Notes under the pieces: model-generated
The model's database searches: none
What the model was told of the DNA's origin: nothing
The model's input: only the letters and a program-made list of their open reading frames with translations
DNA from: Fimbriimonadaceae bacterium
GTDB lineage: Bacteria; Armatimonadota; Fimbriimonadia; Fimbriimonadales; Fimbriimonadaceae
Assembly (NCBI GenBank): GCA_025451715.1
Contig: JANWJY010000092.1
Coordinates: 1 to 20,363, forward strand
Direction: 5' to 3'
Length of the DNA: 20,363 nucleotides
Translations under genes and position numbers: made by a program
Shown here: positions 8,967-15,601 of the stretch, piece after piece
Position numbering within the stretch: the first letter of the stretch is position 1
How the letters are laid out: each line of letters starts with the position of its first letter

Positions 8967-10403
8967 ATGTCTTTTCGCATCAACACCAACGTATCGGCGA
9001 TGAACGCGCTCCGAAACCTGAACACCACTGGCATGGAGTTCGCCGGCTCGATCAACAAGCTCTCAACGGGCCTACGCATCAACTCGGCGGCTGACGACCC
9101 GGCCGGTCTCATCGCCTCTGAAAACTTTCGCGCGCAGATCAGCGGCGTAACACAGGCTATCAAGAACAGCCAGGACGCGCTGAACTATTCCAAGACCGCA
9201 GAGGGCGCGCTCGACGAGATCTCTCGCCTGATGAGGGAGTCGCGCTCGCTCGCAGTGCTCTCGGCCAACACCGGGACGCTGAGCACCTCGCAGCTCCAGG
9301 CGAACCAGACGCAGATCGACCTGATCACGCGGTCCATCGACCGCATCGCCCAGCAGACGCAGTTCGGCAGAAAGAAGATGCTCGACGGCTCCGCCGGCGT
9401 GAACGCGGTCATCGTCGACTCGGTCAACTTGAAGTCGATGACGCTCAGCGGCGAGATCGGCGACCAGACACTCTCGGCAGACGGCGCAGTCACGGTCGAC
9501 GTAACGACTGCCGCCACCAAGGCGACCCACACGGGAACGCGCACCACGGCTGCCGTGGACCTCGCGACCTACACTTCAACCGCGCTCGGCGCAGCCGGAT
9601 CGTTCTCGATCAACGGACTGACCTTCAACGTCCTTGCGACCGACACGTTCGGCGCGGTCGTGCAGGAGATCAATGAGAACTCTGGCCAGACTGGCGTGGT
9701 CGCCGAGGCCGTGTTCAGCGGCGGCAACGGCCAGATCGTGCTACGACAGACCACGTACGGCGCGAACTTCAAGGTCAACCTGGTCGACGCGAGCGGCGTG
9801 ATCCAGGCCGCCTCTGGCACGGTCAGCGTGGCGGGCATCAATGCGGTCGCCGACGTCACAGTCGGCGCGCTCAACCCGGTCACGTTCACCGCGGGATTCA
9901 ACGGCGCGGACGGACTCACCCTCTCCGACAGCAAGGGCAACCGCATCAAGCTGACAGAGGCGGGCAACGCAGTCCAGACGCTCGCTAACGTCGCCCAGGT
10001 GACTGTCGGCACGGCGCAGTTCCAGATCGGCGGCAACGCCGGCCAGACGACGCTTCTCTCGATCCCGAACTTCAGCGCTACCGCGCTCGGGTTCGCAGGC
10101 CTCGACGTAACAACCGCCGCGGGAGCGACCGCTGCGATCACGGCGATCGACGATGCGATCGACGGCCTCAACCTCAAGCGCGGCGAGATCGGCTCGTTCA
10201 TGCGCAACATCCTCGAGTCGAACATCCGCTCGCTGGGTGTCACCAAGGAAAACCTCTCGGCGACCGAGTCGCAGATCCGCGACACAGACATCGCCGACGA
10301 GATGACGACGTTCACCAAGCTCCAGATTCTCCAGCAGAGCGGCCTCTCGGTCCTCGCGCAGGCCAACGCTGCGCCACAGTCCGTGCTCTCGCTCCTGCGA
10401 TAA
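8967..10403 (+). CDS. fliC: Flagellin (flagellar filament protein)
   Basis: Flagellin is exported through the flagellar type III apparatus and polymerises into the filament. The 478 residues begin MSFRINTNVSAMNALRNL, the classic D0 helix. The D1 signature LSTGLRINSAADDPAGLIASE follows (about 32-52), then a long helical D1 arm to about 143. A Thr/Ala/Gly-rich variable domain comes next, including a flagellin IN-type motif around FSINGLTFNVLATDTF. The conserved C-terminal D1/D0 ends in LAQANAAPQSVLSLLR. The start is set by the family N-terminus and by GGAGG at 8953-8957, 9 nt upstream; open frame further upstream to 8811 is leader sequence. It stands alone, with a terminator after it. It is one of the few genes here with a strong ribosome-binding site and a long leader. 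Confidence 0.96.
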   Translation: MSFRINTNVSAMNALRNLNTTGMEFAGSINKLSTGLRINSAADDPAGLIASENFRAQISGVTQAIKNSQDALNYSKTAEGALDEISRLMRESRSLAVLSANTGTLSTSQLQANQTQIDLITRSIDRIAQQTQFGRKKMLDGSAGVNAVIVDSVNLKSMTLSGEIGDQTLSADGAVTVDVTTAATKATHTGTRTTAAVDLATYTSTALGAAGSFSINGLTFNVLATDTFGAVVQEINENSGQTGVVAEAVFSGGNGQIVLRQTTYGANFKVNLVDASGVIQAASGTVSVAGINAVADVTVGALNPVTFTAGFNGADGLTLSDSKGNRIKLTEAGNAVQTLANVAQVTVGTAQFQIGGNAGQTTLLSIPNFSATALGFAGLDVTTAAGATAAITAIDDAIDGLNLKRGEIGSFMRNILESNIRSLGVTKENLSATESQIRDTDIADEMTTFTKLQILQQSGLSVLAQANAAPQSVLSLLR

Positions 10404-10437
10404 CCCAAAACTTGAGACCTGGTACAAGCGAGAAGAC

Positions 10438-10461
10438 GGCCCGGGGGTCAAACCCCGGGCC
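10438..10461 (+). other. GC-rich hairpin downstream of flagellin
   Basis: GGCCCGGGG (10438-10446) pairs perfectly with CCCCGGGCC (10453-10461) around a 6-nt loop. Outer arms CAAGCG (10425-10430) and CGCTTG (10469-10474) could extend the structure. No T tract follows, so an mRNA-stabilising 3' hairpin is at least as likely as a terminator. Confidence 0.6.
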
Positions 10462-10494
10462 AACCAACCGCTTGAAAAAGAGAACCACGTCTTA

Positions 10495-10537
10495 GCGTGG
10501 CGCCCAAAGTCAAACCGGGTGCCACGCACTTTTCTTT
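10495..10537 (+). terminator. Intrinsic terminator of the flagellin gene
   Basis: GCGTGGCGCCC (10495-10505) pairs with GGGTGCCACGC (10517-10527), 11 pairs including one G-U, around an 11-nt loop. TTTTCTTT (10530-10537) follows. This has all the parts of a factor-independent terminator. Confidence 0.88.
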
Positions 10538-10540
10538 AAG

Positions 10541-10602
10541 AGCGGAGAGCCGAGAGCAGAAGGCTGAGTGCGGAGTGCATAGTGCATAGTGCGGAGTGCG
10601 TA
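10541..10602 (+). repeat. Degenerate heptamer tandem repeat ending at the tsaE start codon
   Basis: From 10568 the sequence reads as five in-phase heptamers: GTGCGGA, GTGCATA, GTGCATA, GTGCGGA, GTGCGTA, and then the ATG at 10603. Upstream, AGCGGAG, AGCCGAG and AGCAGAA (10541-10561) are three looser heptamers. Two copies create CATAGT (10578-10583 and 10585-10590), a plausible -10 box, the second giving a leader of about 5 nt. Changes in copy number could alter expression. Confidence 0.75.
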
Positions 10603-11016
10603 ATGTCCGAAACCCACGACCTGGAAGATGAGTCAGCCACCCGCGCCCTCGGAGCGTCGCTCGTGGGCCGCCTGAAAGCTGGGGACGTCGTGTTCCTCGA
10701 GGGCGAGCTGGGAGCAGGAAAGACCACTCTCATCAGGGGGCTCGTGGAGGCGCTCGGACACACCGGCCCCGTCAGGTCGCCGACGTTCAACCTCGTCCAG
10801 ACCTTCGACACCGTCCCGCCGGTCATGCACGCGGACCTCTACCGCCTCACGACCCACAAGGGCATCGGGATCGAGGACTACCTCGAGTCGCACCTGTGCC
10901 TGATCGAGTGGCCCGACCGAGCTGTCGGGCTCGTGCCCGAAGGGACCGCGTGGACCGTCGAGATCGCATTCGCAGGGGCCGGGCGAACGGCGACGGTCAC
11001 GACGCCCAAGGGCTGA
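10603..11016 (+). CDS. tsaE: tRNA threonylcarbamoyladenosine biosynthesis ATPase TsaE
   Basis: TsaE is the P-loop ATPase that works with TsaB/TsaD to place the t6A modification at A37 of ANN-decoding tRNAs. The 137 residues show Walker A GELGAGKT (34-41), the SPTFNLV segment (59-65), the HADLYRL strand (77-82) and IEWPDR (101-106), all typical of the family. The ATG at 10603 is chosen; a GTG at 10582, in frame and inside the heptamer repeat, would add 7 residues. TsaB and TsaD are not next to it. The gene following, at 11035, appears to have its own -10 box. Confidence 0.93.
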   Translation: MSETHDLEDESATRALGASLVGRLKAGDVVFLEGELGAGKTTLIRGLVEALGHTGPVRSPTFNLVQTFDTVPPVMHADLYRLTTHKGIGIEDYLESHLCLIEWPDRAVGLVPEGTAWTVEIAFAGAGRTATVTTPKG

Positions 11017-11021
11017 TTCGC

Positions 11022-11027
11022 CATACT
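11022..11027 (+). promoter_or_regulatory. -10 box for leaderless oxidoreductase mRNA
   Basis: CATACT ends 7 nt before the ATG at 11035, in the 18-nt gap after tsaE. It has the same sequence and spacing as the box before the M29 peptidase on the other strand. Confidence 0.6.
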
Positions 11028-11034
11028 GTCGGCC

Positions 11035-12033
11035 ATGCCCGTCCGAGTCGGAATGCTGGGCGTCGCGCACGTGCACGCCCCTAGCTATGTCCAGTGCGTC
11101 CATCGCGCGCCGGACGCCGAGCTCGTCGGCCATTGGGACAAGGACGACTCGTTCTCGCAGTCGTTCGCGCACAACGGCTGCAAGCCCTGGGCCGACCGCG
11201 ACGCCCTGACCGACGCATGCGACGCGGTCGTGATCGCCGGAGAGAACCTCGACCACGCCGAGCTGATCGAGGCGGCCGCAGCGAAGTCGAAGTCCGTCCT
11301 GTGCGAAAAGCCACTCGCCGCCTCCCGAGAGCAAAGAGAGCGGATCGAGCGAGCCGTGGACAAGTCAGGCGTGTTGCTCATGACCGCTTTCCCCTGCCCG
11401 TTCTCACCCGCGTTTGAGAGCGCGCTGGCGAAGGTCGAGGCCGGCGACATCGGCAAGGTCCTCTCGGTCTGCGCGACGAACCACGGAAAGTGCCCCGGCG
11501 GGTGGTTCACCGACCCGTCGAAGTCCGGCGGTGGCGCGATGATCGACCACGTAGTCCACGTTTCTGACCTGTTGCGCAGGCTCCTGCGCCAAGAGCCGTC
11601 GCGCGTGCACGCCGCCATCGGCAACAACATGTACGGAGAGGAGTGGGACGACACTGCGATGCTCACGATCGAGTATCCCAACGGCGTTTTCGCGACCCTC
11701 GATTCGAGCTGGTCGCGGCCCGCGAGCGACAAGACCTGGGGCGACGTCACGATGAAGATCCTGGGCGAGAAGGGAGTAATCGAGCTCGACCTTTTCGGAC
11801 AGGGGCTCGACCTCTTCAGCAACTCCAGCGGCGCGCACGCGACGCTCGGCTTCGGCTCGAACATCGACCAGGCGATGGTCGACGAGTTCTTGCGGGCGCG
11901 CCGCGAAAAGCGCGCGCCCAAGGTCACAATGCAGGACGGGCTCGCGGCCGCAGACCTCGCTCTCGCCGCCTACGAGAGCGCAAGGTCCGGCCAGCCCGTG
12001 AGCGTCACGGCCCAGCCGACTTCCACTCGCTGA
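11035..12033 (+). CDS. Gfo/Idh/MocA-family NAD(P)-dependent oxidoreductase
   Basis: This is a cytosolic sugar or inositol-type dehydrogenase of unknown substrate. The N-terminal Rossmann domain begins RVGMLGVAHVHA, with a variant glycine motif in which the usual GxGxxG is not complete. CEKPLA (90-95) carries the family EKP lysine. In the C-terminal domain, GGGAMIDHVVHVSDLL (165-180) holds the probable catalytic pair D171/H175, matching the D-x3-H pattern. The 332 residues are normal for the family. It lies 18 nt after tsaE with its own likely promoter. The last 29 nt overlap, tail to tail, the exported-protein gene on the other strand. The nearby sugar permease is suggestive, but it is not in the same unit. 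Confidence 0.92.
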   Translation: MPVRVGMLGVAHVHAPSYVQCVHRAPDAELVGHWDKDDSFSQSFAHNGCKPWADRDALTDACDAVVIAGENLDHAELIEAAAAKSKSVLCEKPLAASREQRERIERAVDKSGVLLMTAFPCPFSPAFESALAKVEAGDIGKVLSVCATNHGKCPGGWFTDPSKSGGGAMIDHVVHVSDLLRRLLRQEPSRVHAAIGNNMYGEEWDDTAMLTIEYPNGVFATLDSSWSRPASDKTWGDVTMKILGEKGVIELDLFGQGLDLFSNSSGAHATLGFGSNIDQAMVDEFLRARREKRAPKVTMQDGLAAADLALAAYESARSGQPVSVTAQPTSTR

Positions 12034-12991
12034 GTATCGTCCACCCTTCGGTCTCGCGCAAAGTGGCGCGGACCGGCTTGGCTTTGGGTGTCCATACGAG
12101 CACGCCAAAGGACGTCTCCGCGAACCCAGAGCCGTCCTCGACAGGCAGCTTCGCGCCGGAGACGAATGCGAACAAGGAAACGTGCCCGCTCTCCTTCACC
12201 GCTAGGGCCGACGTGAGTGCTGATCCCACGACCTCTCCGCGGGTCTCGAGCACCGTGCGGAAACGTTCGGGAACCGGGTTGACGATCCCGACCGACTTCA
12301 TTCCGTGCGGAGTCTTCGTGACCGTGTAGAAGAGCGAACCGAACCGATGGCACTCGTCGACGATCGGCGCGAGCTTCTTGAACGCGGTCGTGCCTTGCAG
12401 CGTGTCGCACGTGCCGAGGGCGAGCCCGTCGATCCCGCGCAGCACGACGAAAAGCTTGTTGCCCGTCGAATAGAGCTCGTCGCTCACCGGATCGGACGTG
12501 TAGCTAAAGCCGCCAAACCGCCCTATGAGCCCGATCTTCGGCACGTCCCCGCTCGTGTCCAGATCGACGAGGGTCTCGAGCCAAGGCTTGCCGGACTTGT
12601 CGTCCCACCTCAGCAGCAGATAGAGCTTGTCGTTCACGACCTCGAAGCCGGAAACGGCAGACACGCGCGCGGGTCGCTCTCCCGACTTTGCCAGCTCAGT
12701 GTTGCGCACGATCTCCTCTGTGCTGAAGATCTTGGGGCTGGTCGGCATGTACGCGAGGGTCGTATATCCGCCCTTCTTCCCGTACCGTATTCCGAGGCCG
12801 TTCTTGTCGAACGTGATCAGCGTGTCACCGATCCTCATGTTCAACTTGTCTCCCTTGAACTGCGCGGGCGGCTCCGCCGCCGAAAGTGGTACCGTGAGCT
12901 TGTCCTCTCCGTCCTGAATCACGAAGGCGCCGTCAGCGAAAGTGAGCTTCGGCTGCACGACCAGGACGAGAGCCATCAAACCTGGGGCCAC
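12005..12991 (-). CDS. Putative exported protein of unknown function
   Basis: I do not recognise this 328-residue protein. With a GTG start at 12989-12991 it opens with a short hydrophobic segment (GLMALVLVV) followed by a possible signal peptidase site near LTFA-DGA, suggesting export. The rest is rich in beta-strand-like repeats with Gly/Asp turns, such as KLYLLLRWDD, KLFVVLRGIDGLALG and VSLFAFVSGA, as in propeller-type proteins. Only two Cys are evident, in GTCDTLQ and VDECHRF. The GTG is preferred over the ATG at 12976 because CATACT lies 6 nt before it. The open frame continuing to 13141 would overlap the small plus-strand gene. Its 3' end overlaps the oxidoreductase by 29 nt. Confidence 0.72.
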   Translation of the reverse strand: MAPGLMALVLVVQPKLTFADGAFVIQDGEDKLTVPLSAAEPPAQFKGDKLNMRIGDTLITFDKNGLGIRYGKKGGYTTLAYMPTSPKIFSTEEIVRNTELAKSGERPARVSAVSGFEVVNDKLYLLLRWDDKSGKPWLETLVDLDTSGDVPKIGLIGRFGGFSYTSDPVSDELYSTGNKLFVVLRGIDGLALGTCDTLQGTTAFKKLAPIVDECHRFGSLFYTVTKTPHGMKSVGIVNPVPERFRTVLETRGEVVGSALTSALAVKESGHVSLFAFVSGAKLPVEDGSGFAETSFGVLVWTPKAKPVRATLRETEGWTILSEWKSAGP

Positions 12992-12997
12992 GAACCT

Positions 12998-13003
12998 AGT
13001 ATG
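12998..13003 (-). promoter_or_regulatory. -10 box for the exported-protein gene, overlapping the opposite start codon
   Basis: CATACT on the minus strand ends 6 nt before the GTG at 12991. Positions 13001-13003 are at the same time the ATG of the plus-strand small protein. The two genes therefore start back to back within about 10 nt. Confidence 0.55.
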
Positions 13004-13207
13004 AACTGCCGGGACTGCCCGCGTTACGACCAAGAGGCCCGCCGATGCCGCGACGGAAAGCTCAACCCGCGCCGGTACAGCGACGCGATCGAGGTCGCCA
13101 ACGTGTGGGGCGTCCGCTCGATCTGCACCTACAACGACCACCGGGTTAGGCTAGTGGCCGTGAGGGTCGCGTCGGGACAGGACAAATCGGACGAACCTCT
13201 CGGATAG
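13001..13207 (+). CDS. Small cysteine-rich protein, 68 residues
   Basis: I do not recognise a family. The protein begins MNCRDCPRYDQEARRC and has Cys at 3, 6, 16 and 42 (C-x2-C-x9-C and a later SIC), a pattern that could bind zinc or an iron-sulfur cluster. The middle (about 19-50) reads like a real structured protein (GKLNPRRYSDAIEVANVWGV) and is basic; the last 18 residues are low-complexity and polar. The frame is open far upstream, but that part is antisense to the exported-protein gene, and no start codon lies close before 13001. No good ribosome-binding site or -10 box is seen for it, which lowers confidence. Confidence 0.6.
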   Translation: MNCRDCPRYDQEARRCRDGKLNPRRYSDAIEVANVWGVRSICTYNDHRVRLVAVRVASGQDKSDEPLG

Positions 13208-13218
13208 GCCCGGGGCTG

Positions 13219-13239
13219 CCGAACCCGCCGAACCCGCCG
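13219..13239 (+). repeat. Tandem CCGAACCCG repeat upstream of the COG1579 gene
   Basis: CCGAACCCG occurs at 13219-13227 and 13228-13236, followed by CCG. The same nonamer lies before pyrD (5743-5751), next to the permease promoter (8745-8753), and near the fabZ promoter (18274-18282, inside dedA). Confidence 0.6.
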
Positions 13240-13248
13240 CGGCGTCGC

Positions 13249-13254
13249 CATAAT
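13249..13254 (+). promoter_or_regulatory. -10 box for leaderless COG1579-gene mRNA
   Basis: CATAAT ends 6 nt before the ATG at 13261, placing transcription start on the start codon. No ribosome-binding site is present. Confidence 0.6.
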
Positions 13255-13260
13255 ACGGAC

Positions 13261-13974
13261 ATGTCCGAGCTCTACAGCCTCTACAAGCTGCATAAGATCG
13301 ATAGCGCGGTCTACAGCCTGAGGCAAGAGGCCGCCGGACTCGACACAGGACAGGAGGAGGAGGAGAAGCTCAAGGAACTGGCCAAGGTCTACGAAGACGT
13401 CGGCGGGCGCGCCAAGGCGCTTGTCAACGAGCAGAAGGATCTCGAACTCCAACAGAAGTCCCTCGCCGAGAAGGTCGCTGGGTTCAACAAGAAGCTCTAC
13501 GACGGCAGCATCGTCTCACCCAAGGAGATCGAGAACATCGAGAAGGAAATCAAGATGCTCAAGGCGCTATCGGACAAGCACGACACCCGGCTGCTCGAAC
13601 TTTTCGAGGAGGCCCCTCCCGTCGTCGCTGAGGCCGACAAGGTCAGGGCCCAGATCGACGCACTGGAGCAGAAGAAAAAGGAAAAGCGCGACAAGGCTGT
13701 GCAAAGGCACAACGAGATCAAGGCCGAGTTCGATGCTCTGAAGCAGAAGCGCCCAGAGGTCGCCAAGGAGGTTCCCAAAGACCTGCGCGAGAAGTACGAA
13801 GAGGTGCGGAAGAAGTCAGGCGACGTCGCCATGGCCGACGTAACCGACGACCAGGCGTGCAGCCAGTGCGGGATGCACGTGCCGAGGAAACAGTCGGAGT
13901 TCCTCGACAGCGACCGTATCGTGTTCTGCGAGGGCTGCCACCGCATCCTCTTCAAGGCGGTGCCGACGGCGTGA
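13261..13974 (+). CDS. COG1579-type coiled-coil protein with C4 zinc ribbon
   Basis: The 237-residue protein has a long antiparallel coiled coil (about 5-185) rich in Lys, Glu and Gln. It then has a zinc ribbon with C200-x2-C203 and C223-x2-C226 (CSQCG and CEGCHR). This is the layout of the COG1579 family (CT398/HP0958-like), described as adaptor proteins; in some species they bind RpoN, FliH or flagellin mRNA. The exact role here is unknown, although a sigma-54 promoter and flagellin also occur in this window. The stop overlaps the lipoprotein GTG start (GTGA), so the two genes are coupled. The start ATG has CATAAT 6 nt upstream. Confidence 0.88.
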   Translation: MSELYSLYKLHKIDSAVYSLRQEAAGLDTGQEEEEKLKELAKVYEDVGGRAKALVNEQKDLELQQKSLAEKVAGFNKKLYDGSIVSPKEIENIEKEIKMLKALSDKHDTRLLELFEEAPPVVAEADKVRAQIDALEQKKKEKRDKAVQRHNEIKAEFDALKQKRPEVAKEVPKDLREKYEEVRKKSGDVAMADVTDDQACSQCGMHVPRKQSEFLDSDRIVFCEGCHRILFKAVPTA

Positions 13975-14669
13975 AGCGGTTCTTGATCCTCCTCGTGCTC
14001 TTCGTCGCAGCAGGCTGCGCGAGGTTCCCGAGCTCTGGGTCGAGCGACTTTACGAAACGATTCGTCTTCACGATGCAGGTGGACGGCGCGATCCGCACCG
14101 GGCTGGAACAGGGCGGCAACGGCCTCCCCTACGTCTACGTCATCGCGATCCGCGTCTCCACCGACCCCAACCCGCCGGACACGGGGCCGATCCCTGTGGT
14201 CGTGCCCAGCGGCAACGGCATCGTCGCGGGCAACTGCACGCACTTCATCCTCTGGAACCCGCTTGCGTCGCCGCAGTTCCAGATCTACCAGTTCGAAGAC
14301 TCGAGTCTCAACGAGTGGTTCCAGACCGGCGTGCCGATCAACTACGTGAACATCACCCCCGGCGACGATGTGCTCACGTTCGAGATCGACCTTTCGCAGC
14401 TGGTGCCCGCGGTCGACGTCCCCACGATCCAGAGCATCCAGGTCAACTTTCTGACCATGAACAACACGAACACCTCGGGCGGCGGGCGGCTGTGGGACGC
14501 GCTCGGAGACGGCGCGATCCCGGGTGAGATCAACAGCTACTTCACCTTCCAGCCCAACTCCGCATTCACCTACACCAACGCGAACACTGGCAGCATCGAG
14601 CCGCAGGGCGACGTCGTCGACCCCGACCTCGACATCGTAGACTGGTCGATCGAGGTCCGCCTGCCCTGA
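13971..14669 (+). CDS. Putative lipoprotein of unknown function
   Basis: The 232-residue protein starts at a GTG that overlaps the previous stop (GTGA). The signal is classic for a lipoprotein: positive KR, hydrophobic FLILLVLFVAAG, then Cys16 in the lipobox VAAGC, for lipidation by Lgt and cleavage by LspA. Residue 17 is Ala, so export to the outer membrane is possible if Lol rules apply. The mature part is rich in Asn, Thr, Pro and aromatic residues and looks like a beta-sandwich; no known domain was recognised. It is followed by a GT2 gene with TGATG overlap. The start was chosen from the signal peptide; open frame upstream of 13971 lies inside the preceding gene. Confidence 0.8.
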   Translation: MKRFLILLVLFVAAGCARFPSSGSSDFTKRFVFTMQVDGAIRTGLEQGGNGLPYVYVIAIRVSTDPNPPDTGPIPVVVPSGNGIVAGNCTHFILWNPLASPQFQIYQFEDSSLNEWFQTGVPINYVNITPGDDVLTFEIDLSQLVPAVDVPTIQSIQVNFLTMNNTNTSGGGRLWDALGDGAIPGEINSYFTFQPNSAFTYTNANTGSIEPQGDVVDPDLDIVDWSIEVRLP

Positions 14670-15601
14670 TGCCCCGAGTCTCGATCCTCCTCACCTGCTA
14701 CAACCACCTCCGGCACCTCAAGGTCGCGATCGACTGCATCAGGTCGCAGACTTACGCCGACTACGAGATCGTCGCGCTCGACGACGGCTCGACCGACGGC
14801 ACGCGCGAGTGGCTCACACAACTCCAAAAGGACGAGCCGTCGCTTCCGCTCACCCTGTACTTCAACGAGAAGAACCTCGGCACTTACGGCACGCTCAACA
14901 GGGGCATCGAAGTCTCGACCGGGGAGCTCATCGCGGAGTTCAACGACGACGACGTGTGGGCGCCGACAAAGCTTGAGAAACAGGTCGCCATGCTCGACGC
15001 AAACTCGCAGATCGGGCTCGTGCACACGGCCGGGTACTTCATCGACGACGACGGCAACGAGCTCAAGCAGAACCCGCTCGGCTTTCCTTGGCCCAAGACC
15101 TCGACCGGTGACGTCTTGCTCGAACTGATCGAGCACAACAAGATCATCGCCAGCTCTGTGCTCGTGCGGCGCGCGTGCTTCGAGACCGTCGGCAACTTCA
15201 ACACCAGCTACTTCGGCTCCGGCGACTGGGAGATGTGGTACCGAATCGCCGAGAGGTACCACGTCGGCCACCTCGACGAGCCGCTCACTCTCTACCGTGT
15301 GCACGCCGGCAGCGCGAGCCACTACACGGACAGGGTCTCGGACGACGACCGCCGAATCCGCGAGTGGATGGTCCCCCGCATCCAGGCGTACGAGGGCCGA
15401 GGGTGGTCCGCAGCGACGCGCCGCCGCATCCTCGCACACGGCTGGGCCTGCATCGCGACGAACCGGGTCTGGCTGGGTGACGCGAACGGCGGCCGGCAGG
15501 CGTACGTCGAGTCGCTCAAGGTGATGCCGTGGCGGTTCAAGAGCGCGCTGCGCTACCTCGCGACGTTTCTACCTCGCCGGACTTTCCGCTCCCTGAACTG
15601 A
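14669..15601 (+). CDS. Family 2 glycosyltransferase
   Basis: This enzyme transfers a sugar from a nucleotide donor, probably at the cytoplasmic face, to a polysaccharide, lipid or protein acceptor that cannot be named from sequence. The 310 residues have the GT-A fold signatures: the N-terminal VSILLTCYNH (4-13), the ALDDGSTDGT strand-loop (36-45), the DxD-type metal site FNDDD (91-95), and the acceptor-side GDWEMWYRIAERY, which corresponds to the ED/GDWE motif with the catalytic acid. There is no TM helix. The ATG shares one base with the lipoprotein stop (TGATG), so it closes the three-gene operon. Its last 33 nt overlap the SpoIIM-like gene tail to tail. Confidence 0.92.
   Translation: MPRVSILLTCYNHLRHLKVAIDCIRSQTYADYEIVALDDGSTDGTREWLTQLQKDEPSLPLTLYFNEKNLGTYGTLNRGIEVSTGELIAEFNDDDVWAPTKLEKQVAMLDANSQIGLVHTAGYFIDDDGNELKQNPLGFPWPKTSTGDVLLELIEHNKIIASSVLVRRACFETVGNFNTSYFGSGDWEMWYRIAERYHVGHLDEPLTLYRVHAGSASHYTDRVSDDDRRIREWMVPRIQAYEGRGWSAATRRRILAHGWACIATNRVWLGDANGGRQAYVESLKVMPWRFKSALRYLATFLPRRTFRSLN

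Noticed and set aside
10541..10602. CRISPR-like or mobile repeat upstream of tsaE
   Set aside because: The units are 7 nt and directly tandem with no spacers, so this is a simple short tandem repeat.
12305..13000. Upstream extension of the small Cys-rich gene
   Set aside because: It lies opposite the exported-protein gene and has shadow-frame composition; only the part after 13001 looks like protein.
13857..13970. Lipoprotein start upstream of 13971
   Set aside because: That part overlaps the zinc ribbon of the preceding gene, and the signal peptide with lipobox fits a GTG start at 13971.
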